Assembly: GCF_027570035.1 (NCBI RefSeq)
Contig: NZ_JAKMUU010000001.1
Coordinates: forward strand, 496,001 to 560,000
DNA: 64,000 bases
Source of the DNA: Corynebacterium curieae
Lineage (GTDB): Bacteria > Actinomycetota > Actinomycetes > Mycobacteriales > Mycobacteriaceae
Direction: 5' to 3'
Made by a program: the position numbers and the translations under genes
Notes under the pieces: generated by a model
The model's database searches: none
What the model was told of the DNA's origin: nothing
The model's input: only the letters and a program-made list of their open reading frames with translations
In this document: one piece after another, positions 8,973 to 20,421 of the stretch
Layout: each line of letters begins with the position of its first letter
Position numbering within the stretch: the first letter of the stretch is position 1

Positions 8973-10046
8973 TTAGGCCGCGGTATTGACGAAGTTGTCA
9001 CCATTTGCGGTATCACGCTCGCCGGAGAACGGGTGGGTGGTAACCGCGTAAGGGTCTTGACCGATTTCCTTCAGCGCCTCGGCATTGGTGGCATCCGGGT
9101 TATCCTCACGGAACTTCAGGTACTTGTTGAAGTCCTCTGGAGAGACAACGCGGATTTCGAAGTTCATCATCGAGTGGTAAGTACCGCACATCTCAGCACA
9201 GCGGCCAACGAATGCGCCCTGCTTCTCAATCTTTTCTACCTGGAAGCTGCGCTCCTGAGCGTTTGCCTCTGGGTGTGCGTAAACATCGCGCTTGAATAGG
9301 AACTCGGGTACCCAGAAAGCGTGGGATACGTCGCCGGAAGCGAGACGGAACTCAATTGGAGTATCGGAAGGAAGAACCAGAACCGGAACCTCTTCGGTGG
9401 TGCCGACGGTTTCGATCTTGTTGTAGTTCAGGTAAGAAAGGTCGCCCGCGGACTTGCCGTGAATCGGGTTCGGGTTATCTACGCCCTCTGGGTCATGAGC
9501 GGTCTTTTCCGCTTCTGCCTGGCGAGCCTTATCAGCACCGTCGTAGTTCTCACCATTGACATGGTTTTCGGCGTAGCCGAACTTCCAGTTCCACTGGAAT
9601 GCGGTGACGTCGACAACGACCTTTGGATCCTTGTCCAAAGCGGTGACCTTCTGCTGAGTCTGAACGGTAAAGAAGAACAGACCCATAATGATGAGGATCG
9701 GGACGATGGTCAAGACCATCTCAAGCGGAACGTTGTACTGAATCTGGCGAGGGAATTCACCCTTGCCATCCTTCTTCGCCTTCTTCGCACTCCAGCGGAA
9801 GATAGCGGTGAGGAACAGGCCCCACATAATAAAACCAACGATCCATGCGGCAACCCAGACCCAAATCCAGAAGTTGTACATGGCTTCTGCCTCAGGGGTA
9901 ATACCCTTCGGCCAACCGAATCCCAGGAGGTTCTCTACAGCAGTTGGCGCCTGTACGTCACAACCTGCCAGAGCGAGTCCACCCAGGGCAAGTGCGCCAG
10001 CTACGCCCGCCTTGCGGGCAAAGGTGCGCTTATTACGCTGTCCCAC
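8973..10046 (-). CDS. ctaC: Cytochrome aa3 oxidase subunit II CtaC
   Basis: 357-aa lipoprotein-type subunit II bearing the CuA centre that receives electrons from QcrC. A lipobox LALAGC puts the lipidated Cys at about residue 29. Two TM helices follow (about 60-140). The cupredoxin domain ends with the CuA ligands in CAEMCGTYHSMM (about 280-290). The start chosen is GTG at 10044-10046 with AAAGG ten bases upstream; it gives a normal signal peptide (charged QRNKR then an Ala/Gly/Leu-rich core), whereas a longer frame to 10091 adds 15 residues that would spoil it. It forms a transcription unit with ctaF. Confidence 0.95.
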   Translation of the reverse strand: MGQRNKRTFARKAGVAGALALGGLALAGCDVQAPTAVENLLGFGWPKGITPEAEAMYNFWIWVWVAAWIVGFIMWGLFLTAIFRWSAKKAKKDGKGEFPRQIQYNVPLEMVLTIVPILIIMGLFFFTVQTQQKVTALDKDPKVVVDVTAFQWNWKFGYAENHVNGENYDGADKARQAEAEKTAHDPEGVDNPNPIHGKSAGDLSYLNYNKIETVGTTEEVPVLVLPSDTPIEFRLASGDVSHAFWVPEFLFKRDVYAHPEANAQERSFQVEKIEKQGAFVGRCAEMCGTYHSMMNFEIRVVSPEDFNKYLKFREDNPDATNAEALKEIGQDPYAVTTHPFSGERDTANGDNFVNTAA

Positions 10047-10435
10047 GTGTGTTCTGCCTTTCTGTCCACACAAAACTTCTCGAATACTCACAGAGCACTC
10101 TTACCCAATCAGAATAGAGGATAATCGCCAGATTCCCAGCCTGTTTAAAGCCTTAAAAGGGCACCTAGTGCACTCAATTCATATCCACGTCTTTGTAGGT
10201 TACCGCCCCACCTGCACAATGTTCCAACCGCACCCCCAGTAGGAACTTTCGCCATGTGCGCCAATTCACAAGCGCTTTATGGAACCATCATCCGAAAGTT
10301 CGCACCCTATCGGGGAAGCTATTTCCAAGCCCTCAGGCAGGTTTCCTTAAGCCGTGGCGTGTTCTGGTTTCGGCCCCACTGGCCGTAAAGTGGGTGACTA
10401 GCAATAGACGCTTATATATAAGGAGCAATCTTTAC
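10047..10435. promoter_or_regulatory. Divergent ctaC / ltsA intergenic region
   Basis: About 390 bases between two divergent genes. On the plus strand, a TATATATA tract (10413-10420) sits just before the AGGAG ribosome site of ltsA; GTGACT at 10394-10399 could be a -35. No gene, repeat or riboswitch is recognisable. Confidence 0.35.
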
Positions 10436-12358
10436 ATGTGCGGACTTCTTGGCATGCTCGCCGCCACCGGTGACGTAGATAAGTACGTCGACGCGCTGGA
10501 ACGTTCCCTGCCCTGCATGCGCCACCGCGGCCCCGATGCGGCCGGCACGTGGCACGACGGTGATGCGGCCTTTGGTTTTAATCGCCTATCCATCATCGAC
10601 CTTGAACACTCTCATCAGCCCCTGCGCTGGGGCCCTGAAGATCAGCCCGATCGCTATGCCCTGACCTTTAATGGTGAAATCTACAACTATGTAGAACTGC
10701 GTGAGGAGCTCAAGGACTTGGGCTACACCTTCCACACTGAGGGTGATGGTGAACCCATTGTGGTGGGCTACCACCACTGGGGCAAAGACGTGGTCAATCA
10801 CTTGCGCGGCATGTTCGGCATCGTCATCTGGGACACCCACACCAAAACCATGTTCGCCGCCCGCGACCAATTCGGCATTAAACCGCTTTATTACGCCACC
10901 ACGGAGGCGGGGACGGTCTTTGCTTCAGAACTGAAGTGCATTTTGGAGATGGCCGATGAAATCGGTCTAGAACTCAACCTTGACCGTCGAGCCATTGAAC
11001 ACTACGTAGACCTGCAGTACGTTCCAGAGCCAGAGTCGCTGCACGCACATATTCGCCGTGTGGAGTCCGGCTGCACGGTAACTCTCCGCCCAGGCGAAGA
11101 TGCCGTCGCCGAGCGTTACTTCAAGCCTCGTTTCCCCGTCCAGCAGGTCAAGCAGGGAGAAGAGCAACAGCTCTTTAACCGCATCGCGGAGGCGCTAGAG
11201 GATTCCGTCGCCAAGCATATGCGCGCCGACGTCACCGTAGGCTCCTTCCTATCTGGCGGTATTGACTCCACCGCCATTGCCACCCTGGCAAAGCGCCACA
11301 ACCCAGACCTTTTGACGTTCACCACCGGCTTTGAGCGCGAGGGGTATTCCGAAGTCGATGTCGCGGCTGAATCCGCCGAGGCCATTGGCGTGGAGCATAT
11401 CGTCAAAATCGTCTCCCCCGAGGAGTATGCCGAGTCCATTCCGAAGATCATGTGGTACCTGGACAATCCGGTGGCTGACCCATCGCTAGTTCCCCTCTTC
11501 TTCGTGGCACAGGAAGCCCGCAAGCACGTCAAGGTAGTACTTTCCGGCGAAGGCGCTGACGAGCTCTTTGGTGGTTACACCATCTATAAGGAGCCGCTGT
11601 CTCTTGCCCCATTTGAAAAGATCCCTTCCCCACTGCGCCGTGGTCTGGGCAAACTTTCCCAAGTTCTGCCCGAGGGAATGAAGGGCAAGTCCCTTCTCAA
11701 TCGTGGCTCCATGACGATGGAAGAGCGCTACTACGGAAACGCACGTTCCTTCAACTTTGAGCAGATGCAGCGCGTTATCCCGTGGGCGAAGCGCGAATGG
11801 GATCACCGCGAGGTGACCGCCCCCATCTACGCCCAGTCCGAGGACTTTGACCCCGTTGCGCGCATGCAGCACCTAGACCTATTTACCTGGATGCGCGGCG
11901 ACATCCTGGTCAAGGCCGATAAGATTAATATGGCTAACTCGCTGGAGCTGCGCGTGCCGTTCCTAGACAAGGAGGTCTTTAAGGTTGCCGAGTCCATCCC
12001 TTATGACCTGAAGATCTCGCACGGCACCACCAAGTACGCCCTGCGCAAAGCCATGGAGCAGATCGTCCCGGCGCACGTATTGCACCGCAAGAAGCTGGGC
12101 TTCCCAGTACCGATGCGCCACTGGCTGGCCGGCGATGAGCTCTACGGCTGGGCTCAAGACACCATTAACGAGTCCCAGACCGAGGACATCTTCAATAAGA
12201 AGGAAATCCTCGAGATGCTCAAGGAGCACCGTGACGGCGTATCCGATCATTCCCGCCGCCTGTGGACAGTGCTGTCCTTTATGATTTGGCACGGCATCTT
12301 CGTCGAAAAGCGCATCGACCCGAAGATCGAGCAGCGCGATTATCCGGTCAAGCTTTAG
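10436..12358 (+). CDS. ltsA: Glutamine-dependent amidotransferase LtsA (asparagine-synthase family)
   Basis: 640-aa class II amidotransferase of the AsnB family. In corynebacteria LtsA amidates diaminopimelate in peptidoglycan; its loss causes lysozyme sensitivity. The start MCGLLGML leaves Cys2 as the N-terminal glutaminase nucleophile, which fixes the ATG at 10436 despite an open frame extending upstream; AGGAG lies ten bases before it. The glutaminase domain covers residues 2-220 and the ATP-pyrophosphatase synthase domain about 240-600, with the PP-loop in SFLSGGIDSTA (about 272). Length equals that of the C. glutamicum protein as I recall it. A bidirectional terminator follows. Confidence 0.95.
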   Translation: MCGLLGMLAATGDVDKYVDALERSLPCMRHRGPDAAGTWHDGDAAFGFNRLSIIDLEHSHQPLRWGPEDQPDRYALTFNGEIYNYVELREELKDLGYTFHTEGDGEPIVVGYHHWGKDVVNHLRGMFGIVIWDTHTKTMFAARDQFGIKPLYYATTEAGTVFASELKCILEMADEIGLELNLDRRAIEHYVDLQYVPEPESLHAHIRRVESGCTVTLRPGEDAVAERYFKPRFPVQQVKQGEEQQLFNRIAEALEDSVAKHMRADVTVGSFLSGGIDSTAIATLAKRHNPDLLTFTTGFEREGYSEVDVAAESAEAIGVEHIVKIVSPEEYAESIPKIMWYLDNPVADPSLVPLFFVAQEARKHVKVVLSGEGADELFGGYTIYKEPLSLAPFEKIPSPLRRGLGKLSQVLPEGMKGKSLLNRGSMTMEERYYGNARSFNFEQMQRVIPWAKREWDHREVTAPIYAQSEDFDPVARMQHLDLFTWMRGDILVKADKINMANSLELRVPFLDKEVFKVAESIPYDLKISHGTTKYALRKAMEQIVPAHVLHRKKLGFPVPMRHWLAGDELYGWAQDTINESQTEDIFNKKEILEMLKEHRDGVSDHSRRLWTVLSFMIWHGIFVEKRIDPKIEQRDYPVKL

Positions 12359-12387
12359 AGGCTTAGGTAGCTTTTCACGCAGAGAAA

Positions 12388-12426
12388 AAGAGGGTGGGTG
12401 CCAGTGGCACCCACCCTCTTTTATTT
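12388..12426 (+). terminator. Bidirectional terminator between ltsA and the A-type carrier gene
   Basis: A 15-bp perfect stem (AAGAGGGTGGGTGCC with its complement at 12406-12420) and a 3-base loop. T-rich tails lie on both sides, so it can serve both converging genes. Confidence 0.88.
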
Positions 12427-12434
12427 ACCTATAT

Positions 12435-12782
12435 TTAGTTGAAGGAGTCGCCGCAGGCGCAGGAGCCGGTGGCGTTCGGGTTATCGATGGTAAAGCCCTG
12501 GGACTCGATGGTGTCAGCGAAATCGATCTTGGCACCAGTCAGGTAAGGAACGGACATCTTGTCCACCACGAGGTTTACGCCGCCTACCTGGTCAACCTTG
12601 TCACCGTCCAAGGTGCGGTCATCAAAGTAAAGCTGGTAGCGCAGGCCAGCGCAGCCGCCAGGTTGCACGGCAATGCGCAGGGAGAGATCGTCGCGGCCTT
12701 CTTGGTCGAGCAGGGCCTTTGCCTTTGCGGCTGCTGCTTCGGTCAGAATGACGCCGGTTGCGGAAGCTGGAGCGGTCATCAC
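12435..12782 (-). CDS. A-type iron-sulfur carrier protein (HesB/IscA/ErpA family)
   Basis: 115-aa Fe-S cluster carrier that passes clusters to client apoproteins. The three conserved cysteines are visible: one in QPGGCAGLRYQLYF and two in the C-terminal GSCACGDSFN. The start is ATG at 12780-12782. It is convergent with ltsA and shares its terminator. Possible clients in this window are LipA, ThiC and QcrA, but that is inference. The family is certain; the choice between ErpA and IscA roles is not. Confidence 0.93.
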   Translation of the reverse strand: MMTAPASATGVILTEAAAAKAKALLDQEGRDDLSLRIAVQPGGCAGLRYQLYFDDRTLDGDKVDQVGGVNLVVDKMSVPYLTGAKIDFADTIESQGFTIDNPNATGSCACGDSFN

Positions 12783-12920
12783 TTCTCCTCAATAAGTCTT
12801 GGTTTCGTTGCCACTACCCTACCCGGTTAATTCAGGTGGGAAAAGGTAGCCCTTAGCCATAACGCCACTGAGGCTGGGCCTATTCCCCTATTCGTGCCTA
12901 AACCTTGTAGTGTGAGGGGC

Positions 12921-13601
12921 GTGAAATTTCCGTGGCAAAAAGATGACAAGACCTCCCCTGAGCCAGCCCCCATGCAGGAGGAAGTTCAGGAAAAGCCCCA
13001 GCGCAAGGGCTATACCCCGCCCAAGGGTCGTCCGACACCGAAGCGATCAGAACAAGAGATTGCGCGCGGCGTAAAGCGCGATCCCCATGGAATGTCCGAG
13101 GCGCAGCGCTACCAGCACCGCAAGGACATGAAAAAGTCCATGAGCAAGGAAGAGTGGAAGGAATTTAAGAAGAAGGAGCGCCAGGAGCGCCACCAAGCCA
13201 ACCGCGAGCAGCAGGCCCGCATGGCGGACGGTGACCCTCGCTTCCTTCCCGCTAGAGATCAGGGTGCCGAGCGCGCTTATGTGCGCGATTGGGTGGATGC
13301 CCGCCGCAGCCTGAGCAACTGGGTGATGCCGATGGCTCTGGTGCTGATCGTGGTCATGTTTTTGACCTACGCAGTACCGAGCATCGCAACCTTAATCAAC
13401 GCGGTGGCCATGGTTATCATCATTATTTTTGCCATTGAGGGCATTCTTTTAGCCCGCCGCTGCAATAAAGCCGTGCGCGCTAAGTTCCCTGGCACCACCG
13501 AGGCAGGCTTTAGCCTGGGCTTTTATGCTTATTCTCGCGCCAGCCAGCCCCGCAAGTGGCGCATCCCGCGCCCACGCGTGGAGCTCGGCGCCGACGTTTA
13601 G
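12921..13601 (+). CDS. DUF3043 membrane protein
   Basis: 226-aa protein of unknown function, conserved in Actinobacteria. A long, very basic N-terminal half (Lys/Arg/Gln-rich, about residues 1-130) precedes two adjacent TM helices (about 135-185: WVMPMALVLIVVMFLTYAV and the next hydrophobic stretch). A short tail has YAYSRASQPRKWRIPRPRV, characteristic of DUF3043. The GTG at 12921 giving MKFPWQKDD was preferred over a start nine codons earlier; TAGTGT (12908-12913) seven bases upstream suggests leaderless initiation, though no good -35 is seen. The CobT-like gene starts 12 bases after its stop, so they are probably co-transcribed. Confidence 0.85.
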   Translation: MKFPWQKDDKTSPEPAPMQEEVQEKPQRKGYTPPKGRPTPKRSEQEIARGVKRDPHGMSEAQRYQHRKDMKKSMSKEEWKEFKKKERQERHQANREQQARMADGDPRFLPARDQGAERAYVRDWVDARRSLSNWVMPMALVLIVVMFLTYAVPSIATLINAVAMVIIIIFAIEGILLARRCNKAVRAKFPGTTEAGFSLGFYAYSRASQPRKWRIPRPRVELGADV

Positions 13602-13612
13602 GGAGACTATTC

Positions 13613-14407
13613 ATGGCTATTCCGCAGCCCAATAACCAGGCGCGCGCCACATACGACGCACAACTCGCAGCCTTTGGGCGCCTGACCGATGCCGCCCAGT
13701 GGCTAGCAGCATGCCAAGGCGAGGCACCTGCCCGTACGCCGCAGCGCATACGCGCGGTGGTTTTTGGTGAACAAGCGGCCCCACTGCCGGCCACCGAAAC
13801 GGCGGCGCGACGCGCCGAGGTAGGGCTGGAAGTAGTCACCGTGACGGATTATCCCCAGGCATATCGCCTCGGGAAGGCCACGGCGGATGCGGAAATTGAT
13901 GCCGGGGCTGACCTACTCATTCCCGCCGGTGCGGAACACGCCCGCGTGGCGGCGGTGGTGATGGGGACTATGACGCTAACGGAGCCGGTAGCGATCGTCG
14001 GCAAGCAAAGCAGCGTAGAAGACTGGAAACGCGAGGTTTCCGCTATCCGGGATTCCATGTTCCGCGCCCGCAATTTGGAGGGAATGGAGCTGGTGGAATC
14101 CTGTCACTCCTGCGTCCTTGCCGCCTTGGTAGGGTTTATCACCCGCGCGGCGCAGCGGCGCACGCCAATGCTTATCGATACCCCGGTTACAGCCACCGCC
14201 GCACTCCTAGCAGAACGTGACAATCCTGGCGTTAAGGAATGGCTCTACGCCACCACCCTCGCGCCCACCCCAGCGCACGAACTGGCGTTGGAAAAGCTGG
14301 GGCTCCACCCCCTGCATGAGCTGGGAATGGAGCCGCAACCTGCGCTGGGAGCCCTAGCGGCGCTGCCAATGCTACTAACAGGCGTAGAGATCGCTGCAGA
14401 CGCCTAA
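13613..14407 (+). CDS. Divergent, short CobT-like protein (nicotinate-nucleotide-dimethylbenzimidazole phosphoribosyltransferase family)
   Basis: 264 aa, against about 340-360 for full CobT. CobT normally makes alpha-ribazole phosphate for cobalamin lower-ligand assembly. Family resemblance is seen in DLLIPAGAEHARVAAVVMGTMTLTEPVAIVG, read as two halves around the usual substrate loop, in AAQRRTPMLIDTPVTATAALLA and in the closing HELALEKLGLHPLHELGM. The usual MGIGNTT segment is absent (EHARVAA instead), and the C-terminal EGTGA/EGSGA motif with the catalytic Glu is not recognisable (EPQPALGA). No cobU, cobS or other cobalamin gene is adjacent. Start ATG 13613 has GGGAG upstream. It could be a specialised or decaying CobT; activity is doubtful. 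Confidence 0.7.
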   Translation: MAIPQPNNQARATYDAQLAAFGRLTDAAQWLAACQGEAPARTPQRIRAVVFGEQAAPLPATETAARRAEVGLEVVTVTDYPQAYRLGKATADAEIDAGADLLIPAGAEHARVAAVVMGTMTLTEPVAIVGKQSSVEDWKREVSAIRDSMFRARNLEGMELVESCHSCVLAALVGFITRAAQRRTPMLIDTPVTATAALLAERDNPGVKEWLYATTLAPTPAHELALEKLGLHPLHELGMEPQPALGALAALPMLLTGVEIAADA

Positions 14408-14415
14408 AACCCCAG

Positions 14416-15516
14416 TTACGCCAAGGTGTGCAGCCAGCCGTGGGTATCTTCCACAGCGCCGCGCTGGATTCCGGTAAGGCGCTCGCGCAACGCCATTGTG
14501 ATGTCACCGGCTTTATTGCCATTGACCTGGAAATCGGCCGAATCTCCCAGCACGCGCCCGACCGGGGTAATGACCGCGGCGGTACCGCAGGCGAAGGCCT
14601 CCGACATCGCCCCAGATTCGGCATCACGCTGCCATTCTTCCGTGGTAATGCGGCGTTCAGTGACCTTGTACCCCAGATCGCGAGCTACTTGCAGCAGGGA
14701 TTCGCGCGTGATGCCAGGCAGCAGTGAGCCGGACAGCTCCGGGGTAACGATTTCCGCGCTCTCGCCGCTGCCGTAGACAAACATAAGGTTCATGCCTCCC
14801 ATCTCTTCGATGTAGCGGCGTTCAATGGCATCCAGCCAAACCACTTGGTCGCAGCCCTTTTCATCCGCTTGGGCCTGAGCCAACAGCGAGCCGGCATAGT
14901 TACCAGCAAACTTGGCCGCGCCGGTACCACCGGGAGCGGCACGGACGTAGTCGGTAGACAGCCAGACCGAAACCGGCTTGATGCCACCACTGAAATAGGA
15001 GCCTGCCGGCGAAGCAATAAGCACGTAGCGGTAAGAATTGGCTGGGTGGACGCCCAAGGAGACCTCGGTGGAAATCATAAAGGGGCGCAGGTACAGGGCC
15101 TCTTCCCCACCGGCTTCCGGTACCCAAGCCTTATCCACCTCCACAAGTTGGCGCAGAGATTCGATAAATTCTTCTTGGGGAAGCTCCGGCATGGCCAAGC
15201 GCTGAGCAGAGTTGATAAAGCGCTGGGCGTTGTGATCGGGGCGGAAGGTGGCGATGGAATCATCGGGCTGGCGATAGGCCTTGATGCCTTCAAAAATGGC
15301 CTGCCCATAGTGGAATACATTGCTGGCCGGATCCATGGTCATCGGTCCATAGGGGCGCACCTGGGCATCGTGCCATCCCTTGCCTTCGGTCCAGTCAATG
15401 GTGACCATATGGTCCGTAAAGTGCTTGCCAAAGCCGGGGTTGGCAAGGATCTCGCTCAACTTTTCCGCGGACGTGGGGTTATCGGTACGAGTAATCGTGT
15501 AATCAAGCATGCCCAC
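14416..15516 (-). CDS. ilvE: Branched-chain amino acid aminotransferase
   Basis: 366-aa class IV PLP aminotransferase for the last step of Leu/Ile/Val synthesis, with glutamate as amino donor. Signature stretches: [17 protein letters not shown], the Schiff-base Lys in [14 protein letters not shown] (about 200) and [11 protein letters not shown]. The GTG at 15514-15516 gives a protein almost the length of C. glutamicum IlvE; an ATG two codons later (15508-15510) is an alternative that sits six bases after a -10-like TAGATT (15517-15522) and could be leaderless. It is convergent with the CobT-like gene (8 bases apart) and divergent from pepA. Confidence 0.95.
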   Translation of the reverse strand: MGMLDYTITRTDNPTSAEKLSEILANPGFGKHFTDHMVTIDWTEGKGWHDAQVRPYGPMTMDPASNVFHYGQAIFEGIKAYRQPDDSIATFRPDHNAQRFINSAQRLAMPELPQEEFIESLRQLVEVDKAWVPEAGGEEALYLRPFMISTEVSLGVHPANSYRYVLIASPAGSYFSGGIKPVSVWLSTDYVRAAPGGTGAAKFAGNYAGSLLAQAQADEKGCDQVVWLDAIERRYIEEMGGMNLMFVYGSGESAEIVTPELSGSLLPGITRESLLQVARDLGYKVTERRITTEEWQRDAESGAMSEAFACGTAAVITPVGRVLGDSADFQVNGNKAGDITMALRERLTGIQRGAVEDTHGWLHTLA

Positions 15517-15612
15517 AATCTACTCTTTTATCTATAGCGAGGCAGGAATATGTTCACGCCCGCACGGTACAGTGGAGGGAAGATAAAAAGCCTTTCTATA
15601 AAGGAGGACACT

Positions 15613-17100
15613 ATGGCAAAATCCGATCTGACCGCACGCGGTCACTTCCCCAAGGTGAAGTTGGGAAAGAAGGTACCTAAGAAGGCAGAAGCACTGCTTA
15701 TCGCAGCGTTCGAGGGCGATGATGGCTTGGAGCTGCCTGGCACCACCCTGCTGGAGGGAGCCGCATTGCGCTCTACCTACGAAGCGCTTGTTGCCGTAGG
15801 GGCTACCGGTAAGACGGGCGAAGTCACGCGCGTTCCAGCTCCGGCAAAGGCAGGCGTGGCCTCCATTATTGCCGTTGGATTGGGCGATGCCGAGGAAGTA
15901 AACGATGAGACACTGCGCCGCGCCGCCGGCCAGGCGGCCCGCTCCATCACCAAGGTTGATGCGGTAGCCACCTCTTTGGGCGATTTCGGCGTGGCTCCAG
16001 TGGTGGAAGGTTTGATCCTCGGCGGTTATAAGTATTCCGGCCTGCGCTCCGAGTCGGCCGCGGCGGCTACCACGTACACCGTGGTAGCCGGAAAGTCCGC
16101 CCAAGAAGAGTTCGACAATGCGAAGATTACCGCCGAGTCCGTCCTCATCGCCCGCGACCTAGTCAATACTCCCTCCAACCTGCTCTACCCGGAAACCTAT
16201 GCCGCATTCCTGTCTGCCCAAGCGGCAGAGGCCGGCCTTGAGGTAGAGGTTTTGGATGAAAAGGCGCTGGAAAAGCAGGGGTTCGGCGGAATTATGGCTG
16301 TCGGTCGCGGATCCGCACGCCCGCCGCGCCTGGTCCGCTTGAGCTGGAAGCCGAAGAAGGCCAAGCGCCACGTCGCTTTGGTGGGCAAGGGCATTACCTT
16401 TGATACCGGCGGTATTTCCCTGAAGCCGGGGGCCAAGATGTGGGACATGATTTCGGATATGGGCGGTTCTGCCGCTATGGCCGCCGCTATCATCGCCGCG
16501 GCAAAGCTGAACCTCAAGGTCGCCATCACCGCTACCTTGCCGTTGGCTGAAAACATGCCTGGCAGCAATGCCACCCGCCCGGGGGACGTCATCACTCATT
16601 ACGGCGGCATCACCTCGGAGGTGCTCAACACTGATGCCGAGGGACGCCTAGTGCTTGCCGACGCCATTGCGCGCGCCAGCGAGGACAACCCCGACTTCCT
16701 TATTGAGACCGCTACCTTGACCGGCGCCCAGATGGTCGCCCTGGGAGAGCGCACCGCGGGCGTCATGGGTTCGGAAGAATTCCGCGACCGCATGGCCGAA
16801 ATCGGCCGCGAGGTGGGAGAAAAGGCATGGGCCATGCCGCTGCTGGAGGAGCACGAAGAATCCGTGAAGTCCGCCAGCGCCGATATCCGCAATATCAACG
16901 CCAAGCGCGAGGGCGGCATGGAATATGCCGGCACGTACCTGCAGCACTTTGTGGGCGAAGGTATTGAGTGGGCCCATATCGATGTAGCAGGGCCTTCCTT
17001 TAACACCACTGGCGCTTATGGCTACACCCCAAAGATGGGCACCGGCGTGCCCACCCGTACGGTAGTTGCCGCATTGCGCGAGATTGCTGAATTAAAGTAA
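15613..17100 (+). CDS. pepA: Leucyl aminopeptidase (M17 family)
   Basis: 495-aa cytosolic two-metal aminopeptidase removing N-terminal residues from peptides. The C-terminal catalytic domain shows VGKGITFDTGGISLKP (metal and catalytic Lys/Asp) and the family signature NTDAEGRLVLAD, plus AKREGGMEYAG. The N-terminal 170 residues form the macro-like domain. Start ATG 15613 has a very strong AAGGAGG six bases upstream; open frame upstream of it is ignored. pncA begins 38 bases after its stop. Confidence 0.95.
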   Translation: MAKSDLTARGHFPKVKLGKKVPKKAEALLIAAFEGDDGLELPGTTLLEGAALRSTYEALVAVGATGKTGEVTRVPAPAKAGVASIIAVGLGDAEEVNDETLRRAAGQAARSITKVDAVATSLGDFGVAPVVEGLILGGYKYSGLRSESAAAATTYTVVAGKSAQEEFDNAKITAESVLIARDLVNTPSNLLYPETYAAFLSAQAAEAGLEVEVLDEKALEKQGFGGIMAVGRGSARPPRLVRLSWKPKKAKRHVALVGKGITFDTGGISLKPGAKMWDMISDMGGSAAMAAAIIAAAKLNLKVAITATLPLAENMPGSNATRPGDVITHYGGITSEVLNTDAEGRLVLADAIARASEDNPDFLIETATLTGAQMVALGERTAGVMGSEEFRDRMAEIGREVGEKAWAMPLLEEHEESVKSASADIRNINAKREGGMEYAGTYLQHFVGEGIEWAHIDVAGPSFNTTGAYGYTPKMGTGVPTRTVVAALREIAELK

Positions 17101-17106
17101 CCCCGC

Positions 17107-17150
17107 AGCAGGCTTTATGGGTTTAGAATCCTAAAGGCATGAAGCCTGCT
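17107..17150 (+). repeat. Inverted repeat spanning the pncA start
   Basis: AGCAGGCTT (17107-17115) and AAGCCTGCT (17142-17150) form a perfect 9-bp inverted repeat. The right arm begins one base after the pncA ATG opens (17139-17141 precede it), so a hairpin would cover the initiation region. It could be a weak pepA terminator or a translational control; no T tract follows. Confidence 0.5.
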
Positions 17151-17675
17151 TTAATCATCGTTGACGTGCAAAATGACTTCTGCCCCGGTGGCGCCTTGGG
17201 CACCGAGCGGGGCAATGAAGTCGCTGAGAAAATCGCCACCCTACAACGGCGCTACGAGACCGTGGTAGCCACACAGGATTGGCACATCGATCCGGGTTCG
17301 CATTTTTCTAAGGACCCGGATTTTGTCGATTCCTGGCCCGTTCACTGTGTAGCAGAGTCCCACGGGGCAGCCATGCATGAGTCCATCGGTCCCGCTCATG
17401 CCTACTTCCGCAAGGGCGAATACACCGCTGCCTATTCCGGTTTTGAAGGGGCCGCAAACGGCACCTTGCTCGCGGACTGGCTGCGCGAGCAAGGCGTCGA
17501 GTCCGTGGATATCGTGGGCATCGCCACGGATCACTGCGTTCGCGCCACGGCTGCCGACGCCTTGCAGGAAGGGTTCACCGTCCGCGTTCTGCGTGACTAT
17601 TGCTCACCGGTAGACGAATCCCGCGGCGAGGCCGCCTTGGAAGAACTCGCCGCGGCGGGAGTCACCGTCTGCTAG
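17139..17675 (+). CDS. pncA: Nicotinamidase (pyrazinamidase), isochorismatase-like hydrolase
   Basis: 178-aa enzyme hydrolysing nicotinamide to nicotinate in NAD salvage. The catalytic Asp is in IVDVQNDFCPGGAL, metal ligands are in QDWHIDPGSHF, the Lys is in YFRKGEYTAAYSGFEG and the nucleophilic Cys in GIATDHCVRATAADA (about residue 132). The ATG has only a weak AAAGG nearby. A -10-like TAGAAT (17124-17129) lies ten bases upstream, so a short or absent leader is possible. A strong terminator follows. Confidence 0.94.
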   Translation: MKPALIIVDVQNDFCPGGALGTERGNEVAEKIATLQRRYETVVATQDWHIDPGSHFSKDPDFVDSWPVHCVAESHGAAMHESIGPAHAYFRKGEYTAAYSGFEGAANGTLLADWLREQGVESVDIVGIATDHCVRATAADALQEGFTVRVLRDYCSPVDESRGEAALEELAAAGVTVC

Positions 17676-17697
17676 CCCCTGCCGTAGGAATGCCGAC

Positions 17698-17750
17698 AAC
17701 GCCAGCGGCCCTCGAACCGAATATGGTCCGAGGGCCGTTGGCGTCTCTCT
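17698..17750 (+). terminator. Terminator after pncA
   Basis: A long stem of about 16 bp (starting AACGCCAGCGGCCCTCG, closing at 17729-17744) followed by CTCTCT. Confidence 0.8.
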
Positions 17751-18003
17751 ACAAGGTGTTTCCATGTATCGGCCAAAGCCGCCCTCTGGAAACGTGAGGG
17801 GTTCTCTCTATCTCTCTCGCATGCGCTCTCTCAAACGCATGACTTAAGTATGGGCCATCGATATTGGACACCGGTGTCAAGTACCTGAAAGTTTCCTGTT
17901 GAAATCTGCCGCCAACGCTCCTGCCGCCTCCCCCTCGGCCGAATGCCTGCCGGCTGATATTGCAAAAGCCCTGCGCTGCGCTAGACGTTTGTTATAGGGT
18001 GAT

Positions 18004-20296
<2,293 letters not shown>

Positions 20297-20421
20297 AATT
20301 GCCTAGCTTACCCGGAAGGAGGGTAGTTACTAACCCCACATCTGCACGAGGGTGAGCATCACGCTGTAAGATTGTCGGGTAGCGATAGAACACTTCCAAC
20401 TTTCGAGGAGTCTTATAACTC

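Noticed and set aside
17801..17850. TCTCTC-rich stretch with an AAACGCATG/CGCATGCG-like palindrome upstream of thiC
   Set aside because: Short and without clear arms or a gene to regulate directly; probably simple-sequence background.
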